From Pseudomonadota bacterium (lineage in GTDB: Bacteria > Pseudomonadota > Alphaproteobacteria > Rhodospirillales > Magnetospirillaceae), in NCBI GenBank assembly GCA_021847015.1, contig JAJZVW010000004.1, positions 1 to 64,000 of the forward strand: a DNA stretch of 64,000 nucleotides, given 5' to 3'. Below, piece by piece: positions 1 to 8,197 of this stretch. Every line of letters starts with the position of its first letter. The first letter of the stretch is position 1. A model generated the notes under the pieces. It saw nothing but the letters and a program-made list of their open reading frames with translations. It ran no database searches and was not told where the DNA came from. The translations under genes and the position numbers were made by a program.

Positions 1-1236
1 GATCTGGTGACGCTCACCGATGCCGGCATGGGGATGACCAAGGTGGCGGTGCGCATCACCTCGGTGGAGGAGGACGACAACGGCATCCTCACCATCGTCG
101 CCGAGGAATTCCCCTCGGGCACGGCGACGGCCACCGCCTATCCGGCGCAGGCCAACAGCAACGGCGTCACCATCAACCCCGCCGCCGTGCCGGCCCCGGT
201 CAATCCGCCGGTTATCTTCGAGCCGCCGGCTACCCTCACCGGCGGGGTGGCCCAGGTGTGGATCGCCGCCTCGGGCGGCACGAACGACGCCGCCGATCCC
301 AATTGGGGCGGCTGCAATGTCTGGCTGTCGGTGGACGGCACCGATTACGAGATGGCCGGCACCATCCAGGGCCCGGCGCGGATGGGTGTGGTCACCGCCG
401 GCCTGGCCGCGTTCTCGGGCACCAACCCCGACACCGGGGACACGCTGGCCGTCGATCTTTCGATGAGCGCCGGCACGCTGTCGTCCGGCACCGCCGCCGA
501 TGCCGCCGCCTCCCGCACGCTGTGCTGGTGCGACGGCGAGTTGCTGGCCTTCGAAACCGCCACCCTGACCGCCACGGGCAAGTACAGTCTCACCACCCTC
601 TATCGTGGCCTCTACGGCACCGCCGCCGGGGCGCACGCCAGCGGGGCGCAGTTCACGCGGCTGGATAGCGCGGTGTTCCGGTACGATTTGCCGCAGGCCT
701 ATGTCGGCCAGGCGATCACCGTCAAGCTCCAGTCCTTCAACGTCTGGGGCGGGGGCGTGCAGGATCTGTCCACCTGCACCGCCACCAGCTACACGCCCAA
801 GGGCACCGGCTTCCCCCTTCTGAACGCGGCCGGCACCTATGGCGGCATCACCGTCAACGCCTCCGGCCAGATCACCGCCGTGGCTCCGACGGCCGGGGTC
901 AATCCCTACGACATCGCCGGCTTCCTGCCGGGGCTTCCCGCCGCCGGGCAAGTGCTGTTCCGCATCGAGATGGTGCGCTCGGTCACCCTGCCGGCCGGCC
1001 TCGCCGGCAGCCGGGCCGTCTGCCAGGCCGCGCCCAACAACGCGATCTCGCTGCCGATCAAGCAGAACGGCACGACGATCGGCTCCGTCGCCTTCGCCGC
1101 CGGGGCCACCAGCGGCACTTTCACCTTCGCCAACCAGGTCGTGTTGGCGGTGGGCGACGTGCTGGAACTCGACGCGCCGTCGCCGGCCGACGCCACCTTC
1201 GCCGGCCCCAGCACCACCATCACCGGGACGAGGTAA
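1..1236 (+). CDS. Phage tail-tip / host-specificity protein, C-terminal part (partial)
   Basis: The frame is open from the first base, so the N-terminus lies outside the window; the first visible in-frame start is a GTG at base 7 and is probably not real. About 410 residues remain. They resemble the C-terminal half of tail-tip proteins of the lambda J / gene-transfer-agent type: a beta-rich segment ending in EEFPSG, a Pro/Ala-rich linker, then a block containing LCWCDGELLAFETA and TLYRGLYGT, which recurs in these proteins, and a fibronectin-like tail. The product would sit at the tail tip and contact the host surface. It heads a run of tightly packed late genes. The family call rests on recognition of these blocks only. 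Confidence 0.75.
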   Translation, partial: DLVTLTDAGMGMTKVAVRITSVEEDDNGILTIVAEEFPSGTATATAYPAQANSNGVTINPAAVPAPVNPPVIFEPPATLTGGVAQVWIAASGGTNDAADPNWGGCNVWLSVDGTDYEMAGTIQGPARMGVVTAGLAAFSGTNPDTGDTLAVDLSMSAGTLSSGTAADAAASRTLCWCDGELLAFETATLTATGKYSLTTLYRGLYGTAAGAHASGAQFTRLDSAVFRYDLPQAYVGQAITVKLQSFNVWGGGVQDLSTCTATSYTPKGTGFPLLNAAGTYGGITVNASGQITAVAPTAGVNPYDIAGFLPGLPAAGQVLFRIEMVRSVTLPAGLAGSRAVCQAAPNNAISLPIKQNGTTIGSVAFAAGATSGTFTFANQVVLAVGDVLELDAPSPADATFAGPSTTITGTR

Positions 1237-1238
1237 CC

Positions 1239-2708
1239 ATGGCCGACATCTTCTGGGACGGCTTCGACAAATACGCTCCGCTCTACGCCGTGCCGGCCAA
1301 CTCGACCATGGGCGGCGAGTGGACCACCGTGCCGCAGAACGGCATGTTCGTCGCCGGTCGCTTCGCGGGCAGCCTGGCGCTCCAGATCAGCTACGGTTCC
1401 ACCGCCAGCCGCTCGCTGCCGGGCAACTATCCCCGCCTGATCGGCGGCATCGCCATGCAGCCCAACCTGAACAACAACAGTGGCGTCCAGTTCGCCGATG
1501 CCGGCACCAACCAGTGCTCGCTGGGCTTCAATTCCCAGGGCAAGCTGGTGCTGTGGCAGGGAGGCTTGGGCGGTACCCAGATCGCCATCTCGTCGGCCGC
1601 AATCACCGCCAATTCCTGGCACTACGTCGAATGGGATCTGACCTTTGCTTCCGCCGGCACCTACACCGTCTGGATGGACGGCGTGCAGGTGTTCACCGGC
1701 ACCGGCAACCTGAAGAGCAGCGGCAGCGCCACTGCCAACACCGTGCTGCTGGGCGGCAACACCTGCAATTTCGACGACATGTACCTGTTCGACAGCACTG
1801 GCAGCGTCAACAACGCGGTGCGCGGCGATAGCCGCGTGGAGACGCTGTTCCCGACCGCCGACGCCTCGGTCGCCTTTACCCCGGGCCAGGGAGTGATCGG
1901 CGCCTGGTACAGCCTGAACGGCTCGAATACTTATATGTCGGCCAACCAACTCTTCCTGCGGAAAGTCACCCCGACGATGGCGGGGACGCTGGCCAGCGTG
2001 TCGGCGATGCCGCAATCCACGTCCGCCAGCGCCAATTTCAAGCCCGCCGCCTATGCCGACAACAATGGCGCGCCCGGCAACCTGCTTTCCAGCGGACCGC
2101 AAGTGACCGGGGCCACCGCAGGCACCGCCGTGACCATGGCGCTGACCACGACGCAGACGCTGTCGCCCGGCACGCCGCTCTGGATCGGCTATCTCACCGA
2201 CACGTCGCTGTCGATGCAGCGCCAGGACAACAGCACCTATTCCACCAATGCCGGCACTACCGCCAACGTCACCTATTCCAGCGGCGTCCCGGCCACGGCG
2301 CCCGGCATGAGCTCCGGCCAGTCCAGCCTGCAGGTCTGGGGCAACGTCACCGGGCTGTCCGGCAATTTCAGCGAGACCAACGAGGTGCCGCCCGGCGGGG
2401 ATCTGAGCTATGTGGCTTCGAGCACCGTGGGGGCCGAGGATCTGTATGGCTTCGGTAGCTTAAGTTCCACGCCGTCCGACATCGCCGGAGTCAAGGTGTC
2501 GGCGCTGATGCGCAAGACCGACAGCGGTGCCCGCACGGTATCGGTGCAGATCAAATCGGGCACTACCGAGGTCTCGGGCGCCGCCCAGGCCCCCGGCGCC
2601 TCCTACGCCTATTTCGCGGCCTATGCCGATGCTGATCCCAACACCGGGGCGGCCTGGACGGCCACCGGCGTCAATAGCCTGTCCGCCGGGGCCAGGATCG
2701 CGTCGTGA
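1239..2708 (+). CDS. Phage tail fibre-like protein with LamG/ConA-like fold
   Basis: A 489-residue protein beginning two bases after the tail-tip gene. The N-terminal ~200 residues look like a concanavalin/LamG jelly roll (FWDGFDKY start, then WHYVEWDLTF and YTVWMDGVQV strands). The C-terminal ~90 residues carry an RKTDSGAR block and end in a DADPNTGAAWTATGVNSL segment typical of phage fibre proteins. Its stop overlaps the GTG of the next small gene. The same C-terminal block recurs in the 359-residue protein downstream, so the two are probably duplicated fibre modules. The role in adsorption is inferred from position and fold. Confidence 0.65.
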   Translation: MADIFWDGFDKYAPLYAVPANSTMGGEWTTVPQNGMFVAGRFAGSLALQISYGSTASRSLPGNYPRLIGGIAMQPNLNNNSGVQFADAGTNQCSLGFNSQGKLVLWQGGLGGTQIAISSAAITANSWHYVEWDLTFASAGTYTVWMDGVQVFTGTGNLKSSGSATANTVLLGGNTCNFDDMYLFDSTGSVNNAVRGDSRVETLFPTADASVAFTPGQGVIGAWYSLNGSNTYMSANQLFLRKVTPTMAGTLASVSAMPQSTSASANFKPAAYADNNGAPGNLLSSGPQVTGATAGTAVTMALTTTQTLSPGTPLWIGYLTDTSLSMQRQDNSTYSTNAGTTANVTYSSGVPATAPGMSSGQSSLQVWGNVTGLSGNFSETNEVPPGGDLSYVASSTVGAEDLYGFGSLSSTPSDIAGVKVSALMRKTDSGARTVSVQIKSGTTEVSGAAQAPGASYAYFAAYADADPNTGAAWTATGVNSLSAGARIAS

Positions 2709-3019
2709 CCGGCGTCAACCTCACCCAGGCAGCGGTCGAGGTTCTGCGCGATGGCCAGGCCGGCATCCGCCAGGGCCAGGTCGCCGCCGAAGTTCTGATC
2801 GGCGGCGATCCCTCCGCCAATCTGGGGCAGGTGGCGGTCGAGGTGCTGCATGCCAGCGCCGCCGGTCCGATCGGCGTGCGGTCCGGCCAGGCCGCAATGG
2901 AGGTCTTGTGTCGGGGTGTTGCGCCGATGCGGCTGGGGCAAATGACCGTCGAGGTGCTGTGGGGTGGCGGCGGGGTGGTCGCTCCGTCCGCCGTGCCGTT
3001 CCTGTGGATCATCACGTAG
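2705..3019 (+). CDS. Small phage protein with repeated GQ-x-x-VEVL motif
   Basis: A 104-residue protein starting on a GTG that overlaps the upstream stop (GTGA). It is built almost entirely from about five imperfect repeats of roughly 17-25 residues with the core GQxAxEVL. Such repeats are common at the ends of phage fibre operons and suggest a small beta-structured appendage or fibre cap. No catalytic motif is visible. The gene is translationally coupled to the fibre gene before it, and a second fibre-plus-repeat-peptide pair follows. Function is unknown beyond an inferred structural role. Confidence 0.6.
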   Translation: MTGVNLTQAAVEVLRDGQAGIRQGQVAAEVLIGGDPSANLGQVAVEVLHASAAGPIGVRSGQAAMEVLCRGVAPMRLGQMTVEVLWGGGGVVAPSAVPFLWIIT

Positions 3020-3028
3020 GAGGAGGTC

Positions 3029-4108
3029 TTGGCTCTCACCCTGGAATGGGCCTGCGGCTTCGAGCAATTTGGCTCGCCGAACGATCTGGCCCAGATCGTA
3101 CAGCCCTGGTCGGCCCAACTCGCCAACGGCAGCTTCATGGGCATTTCCACCGGTCCGGGCGTGCGCACGCTGCAGGGGAATGGCGTGGTGCCCAAGGCGC
3201 TCAATCTCGGCAATTACGTCGGCAGCGGAGTCATCTGGGCGGTGCCCAATGTCGGCACCCGCTTCCTCGGCATGGGCTGGTTCCTGCCCAGCCTGCCGGG
3301 CGGAGAAGGCAACCTGTTCCAGATCACCGCGACGCCGACGCTTCCCGACGGCCAGGGCGCGGACGGGGTGCGCGTCACCCTGGACAACACCGGCACCGTC
3401 CGCATTCGCCAGAACGCCACCAACGCCGTGCTGGCGACCTCAGCCGCCTATGCCGTCGCCGGCAATAGCCAGTACTGGCTGTCGCTGTCGTGCAATCCCA
3501 ATGCGGGGTGGGTAACGCTGGCGCTCGACGGCGCCATCATCGCCACCGCGACCCTGGGGATCAGCTTCGCGCTCCGGTACATCACCTTCTGCTCGGCCGG
3601 CTGGCAATCCGGCGGCCAGAAAGTCACCATCGACGATCTGGTCTCCTACCTCACCGACGGCACAGACTCCGTCGCCACGCTGGTGCCACCGCGCTCGGTG
3701 TGGACCAGCCTGCCCAATGCCGTCGGTGACAAGACCCAGTGGTCGCGGGTGGGCGGCGCCGTCGCCAATTGGGCCTCGGTCGACGGGCAGGCGTACCAGA
3801 CGGGGATCTACAACACCACCAGCCAAGCCGGCACGCTTGACTACTACAACATCACCGACCTGCCCGGAGCCCCCACCACCATCGACGGCGTGGTGCTGAC
3901 CGCCTGTGCCCGCAAGGAGGATTCGGGGGCGCGCGCGCTCAAGCTCCACGCCCGCGTCAACGGCGCCGATGATGTCTCGCCGCCCTTCACGCTGACCACC
4001 GGCGCGGCGTTCTGGTACCTCTCGGCCACCTTCCCCCAGGCCCCCGGCGGGGGCGCCTGGACGCCCTCGGCGGTCAACCTCTGCCAGATCGGGCTGGAGG
4101 CGGCCTGA
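3029..4108 (+). CDS. Phage tail fibre-like protein, second module
   Basis: A 359-residue protein starting on TTG; the choice rests on AGGAGGAGG ending three bases upstream and on the protein continuing cleanly from there. Residues 1-220 resemble a LamG/ConA-like jelly roll (LTLEWACGFEQF start, YWLSLSC and WVTLALDG strands). The C-terminal ~80 residues carry RKEDSGARALKL and GGGAWTPSAVN, matching the RKTDSGAR end of the 489-residue protein upstream. Its stop overlaps the ATG of the next gene (TGATG). It is probably a second fibre or a duplicated receptor-binding module. Confidence 0.6.
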   Translation: MALTLEWACGFEQFGSPNDLAQIVQPWSAQLANGSFMGISTGPGVRTLQGNGVVPKALNLGNYVGSGVIWAVPNVGTRFLGMGWFLPSLPGGEGNLFQITATPTLPDGQGADGVRVTLDNTGTVRIRQNATNAVLATSAAYAVAGNSQYWLSLSCNPNAGWVTLALDGAIIATATLGISFALRYITFCSAGWQSGGQKVTIDDLVSYLTDGTDSVATLVPPRSVWTSLPNAVGDKTQWSRVGGAVANWASVDGQAYQTGIYNTTSQAGTLDYYNITDLPGAPTTIDGVVLTACARKEDSGARALKLHARVNGADDVSPPFTLTTGAAFWYLSATFPQAPGGGAWTPSAVNLCQIGLEAA

Positions 4109-4365
4109 TGGGCACGGTGGCCGATGTCGCCCAATTCGCCCTCGTCGTTGCCGGCGACGGGCCGGGACGGATCAGCGTTGCCGCGGGCGCCATCACCCTG
4201 GTGGGCAATGGCCCCGGAATCGCCGATGTCGGCCAGATCGGCATGGCCTGCGTCGGTGACGGCGTGGGTGTCGGCTCCATCGCCCAGGCTGCCGTTGCCA
4301 TCGTCGGTGACGGCGTGGGCCAAGCCGACATCGCCCAGGCATTCGTCACCGTGGTCGGCGGATAA
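4108..4365 (+). CDS. Small Gly/Val repeat phage protein
   Basis: An 85-residue protein coupled to the preceding fibre gene by a one-base overlap. It consists of about five repeats of 15-18 residues with the core IAQxAVxxVGDGVG, strongly patterned for a beta-solenoid or stacked-strand peptide. It occupies the same position relative to its fibre gene as the VEVL-repeat protein does in the first module. No cysteines in a motif, signal peptide or enzyme signature are seen. Structural role inferred; family unrecognised. Confidence 0.55.
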   Translation: MGTVADVAQFALVVAGDGPGRISVAAGAITLVGNGPGIADVGQIGMACVGDGVGVGSIAQAAVAIVGDGVGQADIAQAFVTVVGG

Positions 4366-4391
4366 ACCCTCATCCCGAAACAGGAGGCGGC

Positions 4392-4583
4392 ATGCGCCAC
4401 ACCCTCGCCGATACCGTCACCAGTGCCACGGCGCTCGCGGCGGCCTGGTGGTCCCAATTTCTCTCGCCGCTGCTCCAGGCCGCCATCCTGATCCTCACCG
4501 CCGCCTTCATGGGGCTGGGAGTGTTGTTGCGCTGGCGACAGTGGCGGGCACCCAACCGATCCAACGAGGAGGACCAAGTATGA
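4392..4583 (+). CDS. Small single-span membrane protein, possible holin
   Basis: A 63-residue protein with one clear membrane segment at about residues 25-46 (LLQAAILILTAAFMGLGVLL) followed by a basic patch (RWRQWR) and an acidic end. It is preceded by an AGGAGG ribosome site and its stop overlaps the next start (ATGA). It lies immediately upstream of a lytic-transglycosylase-like gene, the usual place for a holin, but sequence alone does not prove pore formation. Confidence 0.5.
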   Translation: MRHTLADTVTSATALAAAWWSQFLSPLLQAAILILTAAFMGLGVLLRWRQWRAPNRSNEEDQV

Positions 4584-5068
4584 CCGAACAGGGAATCGAC
4601 ATCCGCCAGCTCCGCGACCTCGTGGTGCGGCCGGCGCTGGAGGCCATCGGCCTGGGCGGGCCCGCCGCCGAGGAATTGATGATCGGCACCATCCTGCAGG
4701 AATCCGGGGGTGGCCACTGGCTGCACCAGATGGGCGCCGGCTCGGCCATCGGCATCTGCCAGATGGAGCCGGCCACCCATGACGATCTCTGGCGCAACTT
4801 CCTGCGATCCCGCTCCGACCTTGCCGCCAAGATCCAGCGGCTGATGGTCGAGGCGCAGGTGGGGGAGGACGGGGCCAGCGAGATGGCCGGCAACCTCTAC
4901 TATGCCGTCGCTATGGCCCGGCTGGTCTATGCCCGCGTCCCCGAGCCGCTGCCGCCGGCCGGCGACCTCGCCGCCCAGGCCGCCTACTACAAGCGCCACT
5001 ACAACACTGCCGACGGCGCCGCCACGGTGGCGCAGTACGTGGCCAATTGGCAGCGCGCCATCACCTGA
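4580..5068 (+). CDS. Phage lysozyme / lytic transglycosylase-like protein
   Basis: The chosen start is the ATG overlapping the upstream stop (ATGA); it has AGGAGG six bases before it and gives 162 residues. Residues 36-65 (GTILQES then GSAIGICQMEP) match the lysozyme-fold pattern in which a catalytic Glu, here E41, is followed by a G-x-x-Q segment, as in soluble lytic transglycosylases. The rest is helical and ends in an NTADGAATVAQYVANW helix. It would cut peptidoglycan during phage exit or entry. A virion-associated role is also possible; there is no signal peptide. Confidence 0.55.
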   Translation: MTEQGIDIRQLRDLVVRPALEAIGLGGPAAEELMIGTILQESGGGHWLHQMGAGSAIGICQMEPATHDDLWRNFLRSRSDLAAKIQRLMVEAQVGEDGASEMAGNLYYAVAMARLVYARVPEPLPPAGDLAAQAAYYKRHYNTADGAATVAQYVANWQRAIT

Positions 5069-5095
5069 CCAGCGCGTCCCGCCACACCTCCCACG

Positions 5096-5125
5096 CCGCC
5101 CGGCATCCGTCCGAGGCGGTTTTTT
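5096..5125 (+). terminator. Hairpin followed by six T's
   Basis: A short stem CCGCC/GGCGG with a 14-base loop is followed directly by TTTTTT. It lies between the lysozyme-like gene and the next phage gene. The stem is short, so it may only attenuate readthrough. Confidence 0.4.
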
Positions 5126-5148
5126 CATGCGCATGAAAGGAAACTCCC

Positions 5149-5826
5149 GTGGACCAGATCTCTCTCCTGGCCCTTTGGGCCGCCGCCTGGCCGTACATCA
5201 CGGCCATCGTCGCCGCCGCCTCGACGCTGGATGCCGCCCTGCCGCAGCCGGCGCCGGGATCGCACTGGCTGATCGTCCGCAAGGTCATCAGTTTTCTCGC
5301 CATCAACGTCGGCAATGCCAGCAACGGCAAGCAGCCGGACTTCGTCACCTGGATCGTCCGCATCGCCGAGCCGGTGCTGCAGGCGCAGGGGATCGCGCAG
5401 GTCCCGGCGGCCAAAGCGGCGGAACCCCCGGCCGCTCCGGCCCCCTCCACGACCGCCGGCCCCGCCGCTACCGCTGCCCTGGTCCTTGCCCTCGGTGCTG
5501 CCGGCCTGCTGGGCCTGTCGGCCTGCGCCAACCTCCAGGACCCGACCACCACCATCGTCAGCGTCGAGGCCGGCTACGGTGCGGCGCTGGCGGCCGAGAA
5601 CGAATATCTGGCCTCGGGCAAGGCCGATCCGGCGGTGGTCAAGACGCTGCACGACGCCCGAACCGGCGTGGCGCAGGTGCTCGATCCCATCGCCGCCGCC
5701 GCTGCCAAGGGCCAGGCCCCCACCAGCGACCAAGCCCTCGCCGCGCAGACGGCGCTGTCCGCCTTCCAGGCCGCGCTTCAGGCCAACGGCCTGACGCCGA
5801 AAGCCACCACCAGCACGGGGAACTGA
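5149..5826 (+). CDS. Phage membrane protein with internal lipoprotein signal
   Basis: A 225-residue protein from a GTG start with AAAGGA eight bases upstream. Residues 3-25 are hydrophobic (LLALWAAAWPYITAIVAAA), residues 45-80 resemble small phage proteins of unknown function, and an Ala/Pro-rich linker leads to a second hydrophobic stretch (about 107-124) ending in the lipobox LSAC with Cys126. The part after Cys126 is helical (ANLQDPTTT onward). The layout looks like a membrane protein fused in frame to a lipoprotein, reminiscent of embedded lysis lipoproteins. Whether the lipoprotein part is made alone from an internal start cannot be told. Position in the lysis block supports a late role. 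Confidence 0.5.
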   Translation: MDQISLLALWAAAWPYITAIVAAASTLDAALPQPAPGSHWLIVRKVISFLAINVGNASNGKQPDFVTWIVRIAEPVLQAQGIAQVPAAKAAEPPAAPAPSTTAGPAATAALVLALGAAGLLGLSACANLQDPTTTIVSVEAGYGAALAAENEYLASGKADPAVVKTLHDARTGVAQVLDPIAAAAAKGQAPTSDQALAAQTALSAFQAALQANGLTPKATTSTGN

Positions 5827-5829
5827 CCC

Positions 5830-6027
5830 ATGGACATCACGATCATCCTTCAGATCCTTGCCGCCGCCGCCCAGTTCCTGCCCGAGATCGAGCAGGTGCT
5901 GCCGGTGGTCGCCAAGATCATCGACGGGCAGACCGCCACCGAGGCCGATGCCGCCGCCGTCTACACCGCCATCCAGGCATTGGAGGCGCAGGTGGCCAGC
6001 CGGGAGGCTGCCGCTGCGGCAATCTGA
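5830..6027 (+). CDS. Small helical phage protein
   Basis: A 65-residue protein starting four bases after the previous stop. An N-terminal hydrophobic/amphipathic helix (ITIILQILAAAAQFLPEI) is followed by an Ala-rich helix. No motif is recognised. It is the last gene of the late run and is followed at once by a strong terminator. Confidence 0.5.
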   Translation: MDITIILQILAAAAQFLPEIEQVLPVVAKIIDGQTATEADAAAVYTAIQALEAQVASREAAAAAI

Positions 6028-6050
6028 TCAGCAGCAGACAACGTGAAGAC

Positions 6051-6091
6051 GCGGCCGGCCGAGGGAACCATCCCCTCGGCCGGCCGCTTTT
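6051..6091 (+). terminator. Strong intrinsic terminator closing the prophage late operon
   Basis: A perfect 15-bp stem with arms GCGGCCGGCCGAGGG and CCCTCGGCCGGCCGC and a 7-base loop is followed by TTTT. It sits 24 bases after the last phage gene and marks the end of the late transcript. Confidence 0.85.
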
Positions 6092-6640
6092 CGCGTTTGT
6101 GGCGGGCGCAAACCGGGGTCGCCGGGATTCCCGCCTCCGCCATCGGTTTGCCGCCGTTGCCGGCTCCGTTCCCTCCGACGCTCCCCGCGCTTCGCCGAAT
6201 TGGCCGGGTCCGGGTCCCCGATAATACAAATTTTGCCGGTCCCGCGCGCGGGCATCTCCGCACCCACCAGCCGGTGCACCTTGAGGAGAGCAGTCCCTTT
6301 GGGTGCCGCTTCTCACAGAATTTCGGATGGTGCCCTATAAGCCGGAACATCGCTATGAGCGATCCGAGTAGCACGATAGCATGACGTCCAGCCATGCTCG
6401 ACCATGCCGACGAAGATCTTGCGGCTTGGCTGGCGCGGATTGAACAGCCGGACGGTTCCTGATGCGGCGCCGGATGGCGTCTCCTGAAGGTCGGAGACCA
6501 GCTTGAAGACTGGGAGAGAAATGCAAGGGACGTGAAACGCGGGGATGAGGGAGGCTGGCCCATGCGCCGGGAACGCCTTTGCAACGGCTTGACCGGGATG
6601 GAACAGGTGTTCGCACCCCTTCCTGGCGCCTGCGTCATTC
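6092..6640. other. Gene-free stretch after the prophage
   Basis: No reading frame here has a start, ribosome site and codon pattern that can be supported. The open frames on both strands look like shadows or decayed sequence. An attachment site may lie here, since the phage genes end just before it, but no tRNA or matching repeat is visible. Confidence 0.4.
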
Positions 6641-7267
6641 CTATGCCGACGGTGATCGGGAACGCAGACAAGCGGACGATGGCAGCCGGCAGGCGGCCGA
6701 TCCAGCGGGCATCATCGCCGGTGCGACCAGCAGGCCGTGGCCGGGGAACTGGAGAAGGAGCCCCTGCGTCGAAAGCTCGGCATGGCGGACCAGATCTTCG
6801 GCGAGGACAGCGGTGTTGGCAGGCAGTTCTCTGTCCATGATGAACCGGGCATCGGCGTAGGTCAAAGTAACCAGAACTCCGTTTTCCAGTTCATCCTTTA
6901 GCTCATCCGTACTACCGTACAGATCGCCGATGAGCGATTCGATCGCGTTCTCATCGACGGCGGGAAATATGACAAGTGCCGGGCCGTCAAATGCGCGGAA
7001 CGCCACCAACGACCCGCGGTCTGCGGAGGCGAAAGCGTGCAGAAACGCCTGAGGCATTTCGGCGAGATACCCCATCGGTGATCGGCGCAGAGACAGACGG
7101 TAGGTTGCCGTCACACCGTCAAGTTCAGCCGTGCCACCATCGACAGCGCAGGCTCGCGTGGTGGCGCGAGCCATCGCGATCGTGGGTACCACGCTGGCCA
7201 GCAGGGCGGCAGCGCTGCCCTTGAGGAACCTCCGGCGGTCGGCGTTCAGAAGTGATCGGTCAAACAT
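6641..7267 (-). CDS. Tat-exported protein of unknown function
   Basis: A 208-residue protein with a textbook twin-arginine signal: RRRFLKG at residues 11-17, a hydrophobic AAALLASVVPTIAMA core and an A-x-A cleavage site near residue 33. The mature part has mixed alpha/beta character with an acidic stretch around GSTDELKDELENG and no recognised catalytic motif or cysteine cluster. The last ~25 residues are Ser/Arg-rich and may be misread or decayed. It is divergent from the helical-repeat gene to its right, with about 150 bases between. Confidence 0.55.
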   Translation of the reverse strand: MFDRSLLNADRRRFLKGSAAALLASVVPTIAMARATTRACAVDGGTAELDGVTATYRLSLRRSPMGYLAEMPQAFLHAFASADRGSLVAFRAFDGPALVIFPAVDENAIESLIGDLYGSTDELKDELENGVLVTLTYADARFIMDRELPANTAVLAEDLVRHAELSTQGLLLQFPGHGLLVAPAMMPAGSAACRLPSSACLRSRSPSA

Positions 7268-7419
7268 TTGCGAGTCCTCGGGAAGCGGGTGGCATCATGT
7301 TTGGCAAGGCTGACATGCCGGTGCGTCAGAAACAGTCGCACGGACCCCAGGCGCAACCGTTCGTGCGCCGGGAACGGACACACGGGAGGCTCATCCCTCG
7401 CCCGCCTTCAGGAACATCA

Positions 7420-8181
7420 ATGACCATGCGTCCGGATATGGCGGGCGACCCGGTATACTGGTCATCAGCCCTGCAGATGATGGATGGAGCGATGACGCGA
7501 ACGGTTACCCTGTGCGTCGATGAACTCATGGACGAGGCCGAGCGCGCCGCCGCGGCCGCGCCACGGCGTTCCAGGCTGCGCGCGCAAGCCTTCGCCAATT
7601 TGGCCAAGCACGCCGCCGCGATTGCAGCTGTCGAGCGGACTGCCCGCTATGTCGGATGGTCGGAACGCGAGTGCGTTAACATCCGGCTCTCCGACCGCGT
7701 CTGGATTTTCCGCACCCTGGTCCGGGCGTGTGTCGCGGCGGGCATGGAGGATGCAGCCACCCGACTAGCGGACCAGGCGGCGCATTTTGCCGCGCGGGTT
7801 CACCCTTTCGCGGATCGAAGGATGTGCCTGGAGCGGTGCGTGGAAATGTACCTGGCGGTCGGCGCCCCGGATTCGGCCCGCCGCGTGCTGGAAGCACTTC
7901 AGAAACTCCAGCGCAGCGAGATGCACGCCGCCGACGTCGCATCCGCCATGGCCATGGCCGGGCTGGTCGCCGAGGCGGAGACTATCGCGCGGTCCATCCG
8001 CGATCCTAGCTGGAAACATCGGGCGCTCGAAGCGATCGCCCGCGCCTACGCCAAGACCGGCGATATGGCCGCCTGCCGTGCCGCGTTGGACGACATTCCT
8101 GAAGCCGGATGGCGGGCCATGGCGCTGGCCGGGGTGGCCGAGGCTCTTGCCCTGGGGAACGCCAGCGGCTGTCAATGCTGA
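7420..8181 (+). CDS. Helical-repeat (TPR-like) protein
   Basis: About 253 residues from the chosen ATG, which has AGGA nine bases upstream; an open extension upstream overlaps the divergent Tat gene and is unlikely to be used. The protein is almost all helix, with repeating Ala-rich helix pairs (CVAAGMEDAATRLADQAAHF, then YLAVGAPDSARRVLEALQKL) of the TPR/HEAT-like kind and several cysteines. Such proteins bind partners rather than catalyse. It converges on the exonuclease gene downstream. No specific family is recognised. Confidence 0.55.
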   Translation: MTMRPDMAGDPVYWSSALQMMDGAMTRTVTLCVDELMDEAERAAAAAPRRSRLRAQAFANLAKHAAAIAAVERTARYVGWSERECVNIRLSDRVWIFRTLVRACVAAGMEDAATRLADQAAHFAARVHPFADRRMCLERCVEMYLAVGAPDSARRVLEALQKLQRSEMHAADVASAMAMAGLVAEAETIARSIRDPSWKHRALEAIARAYAKTGDMAACRAALDDIPEAGWRAMALAGVAEALALGNASGCQC

Positions 8182-8197
8182 ATGGACCGCCCCGCCG

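Noticed and set aside
6400-6640. Minus-strand open frame reading through FNPRQPSRKIFVGMVEHG
   Set aside because: It has no start with a ribosome site and no family that I can name, so I could not support it as a gene or a named remnant.
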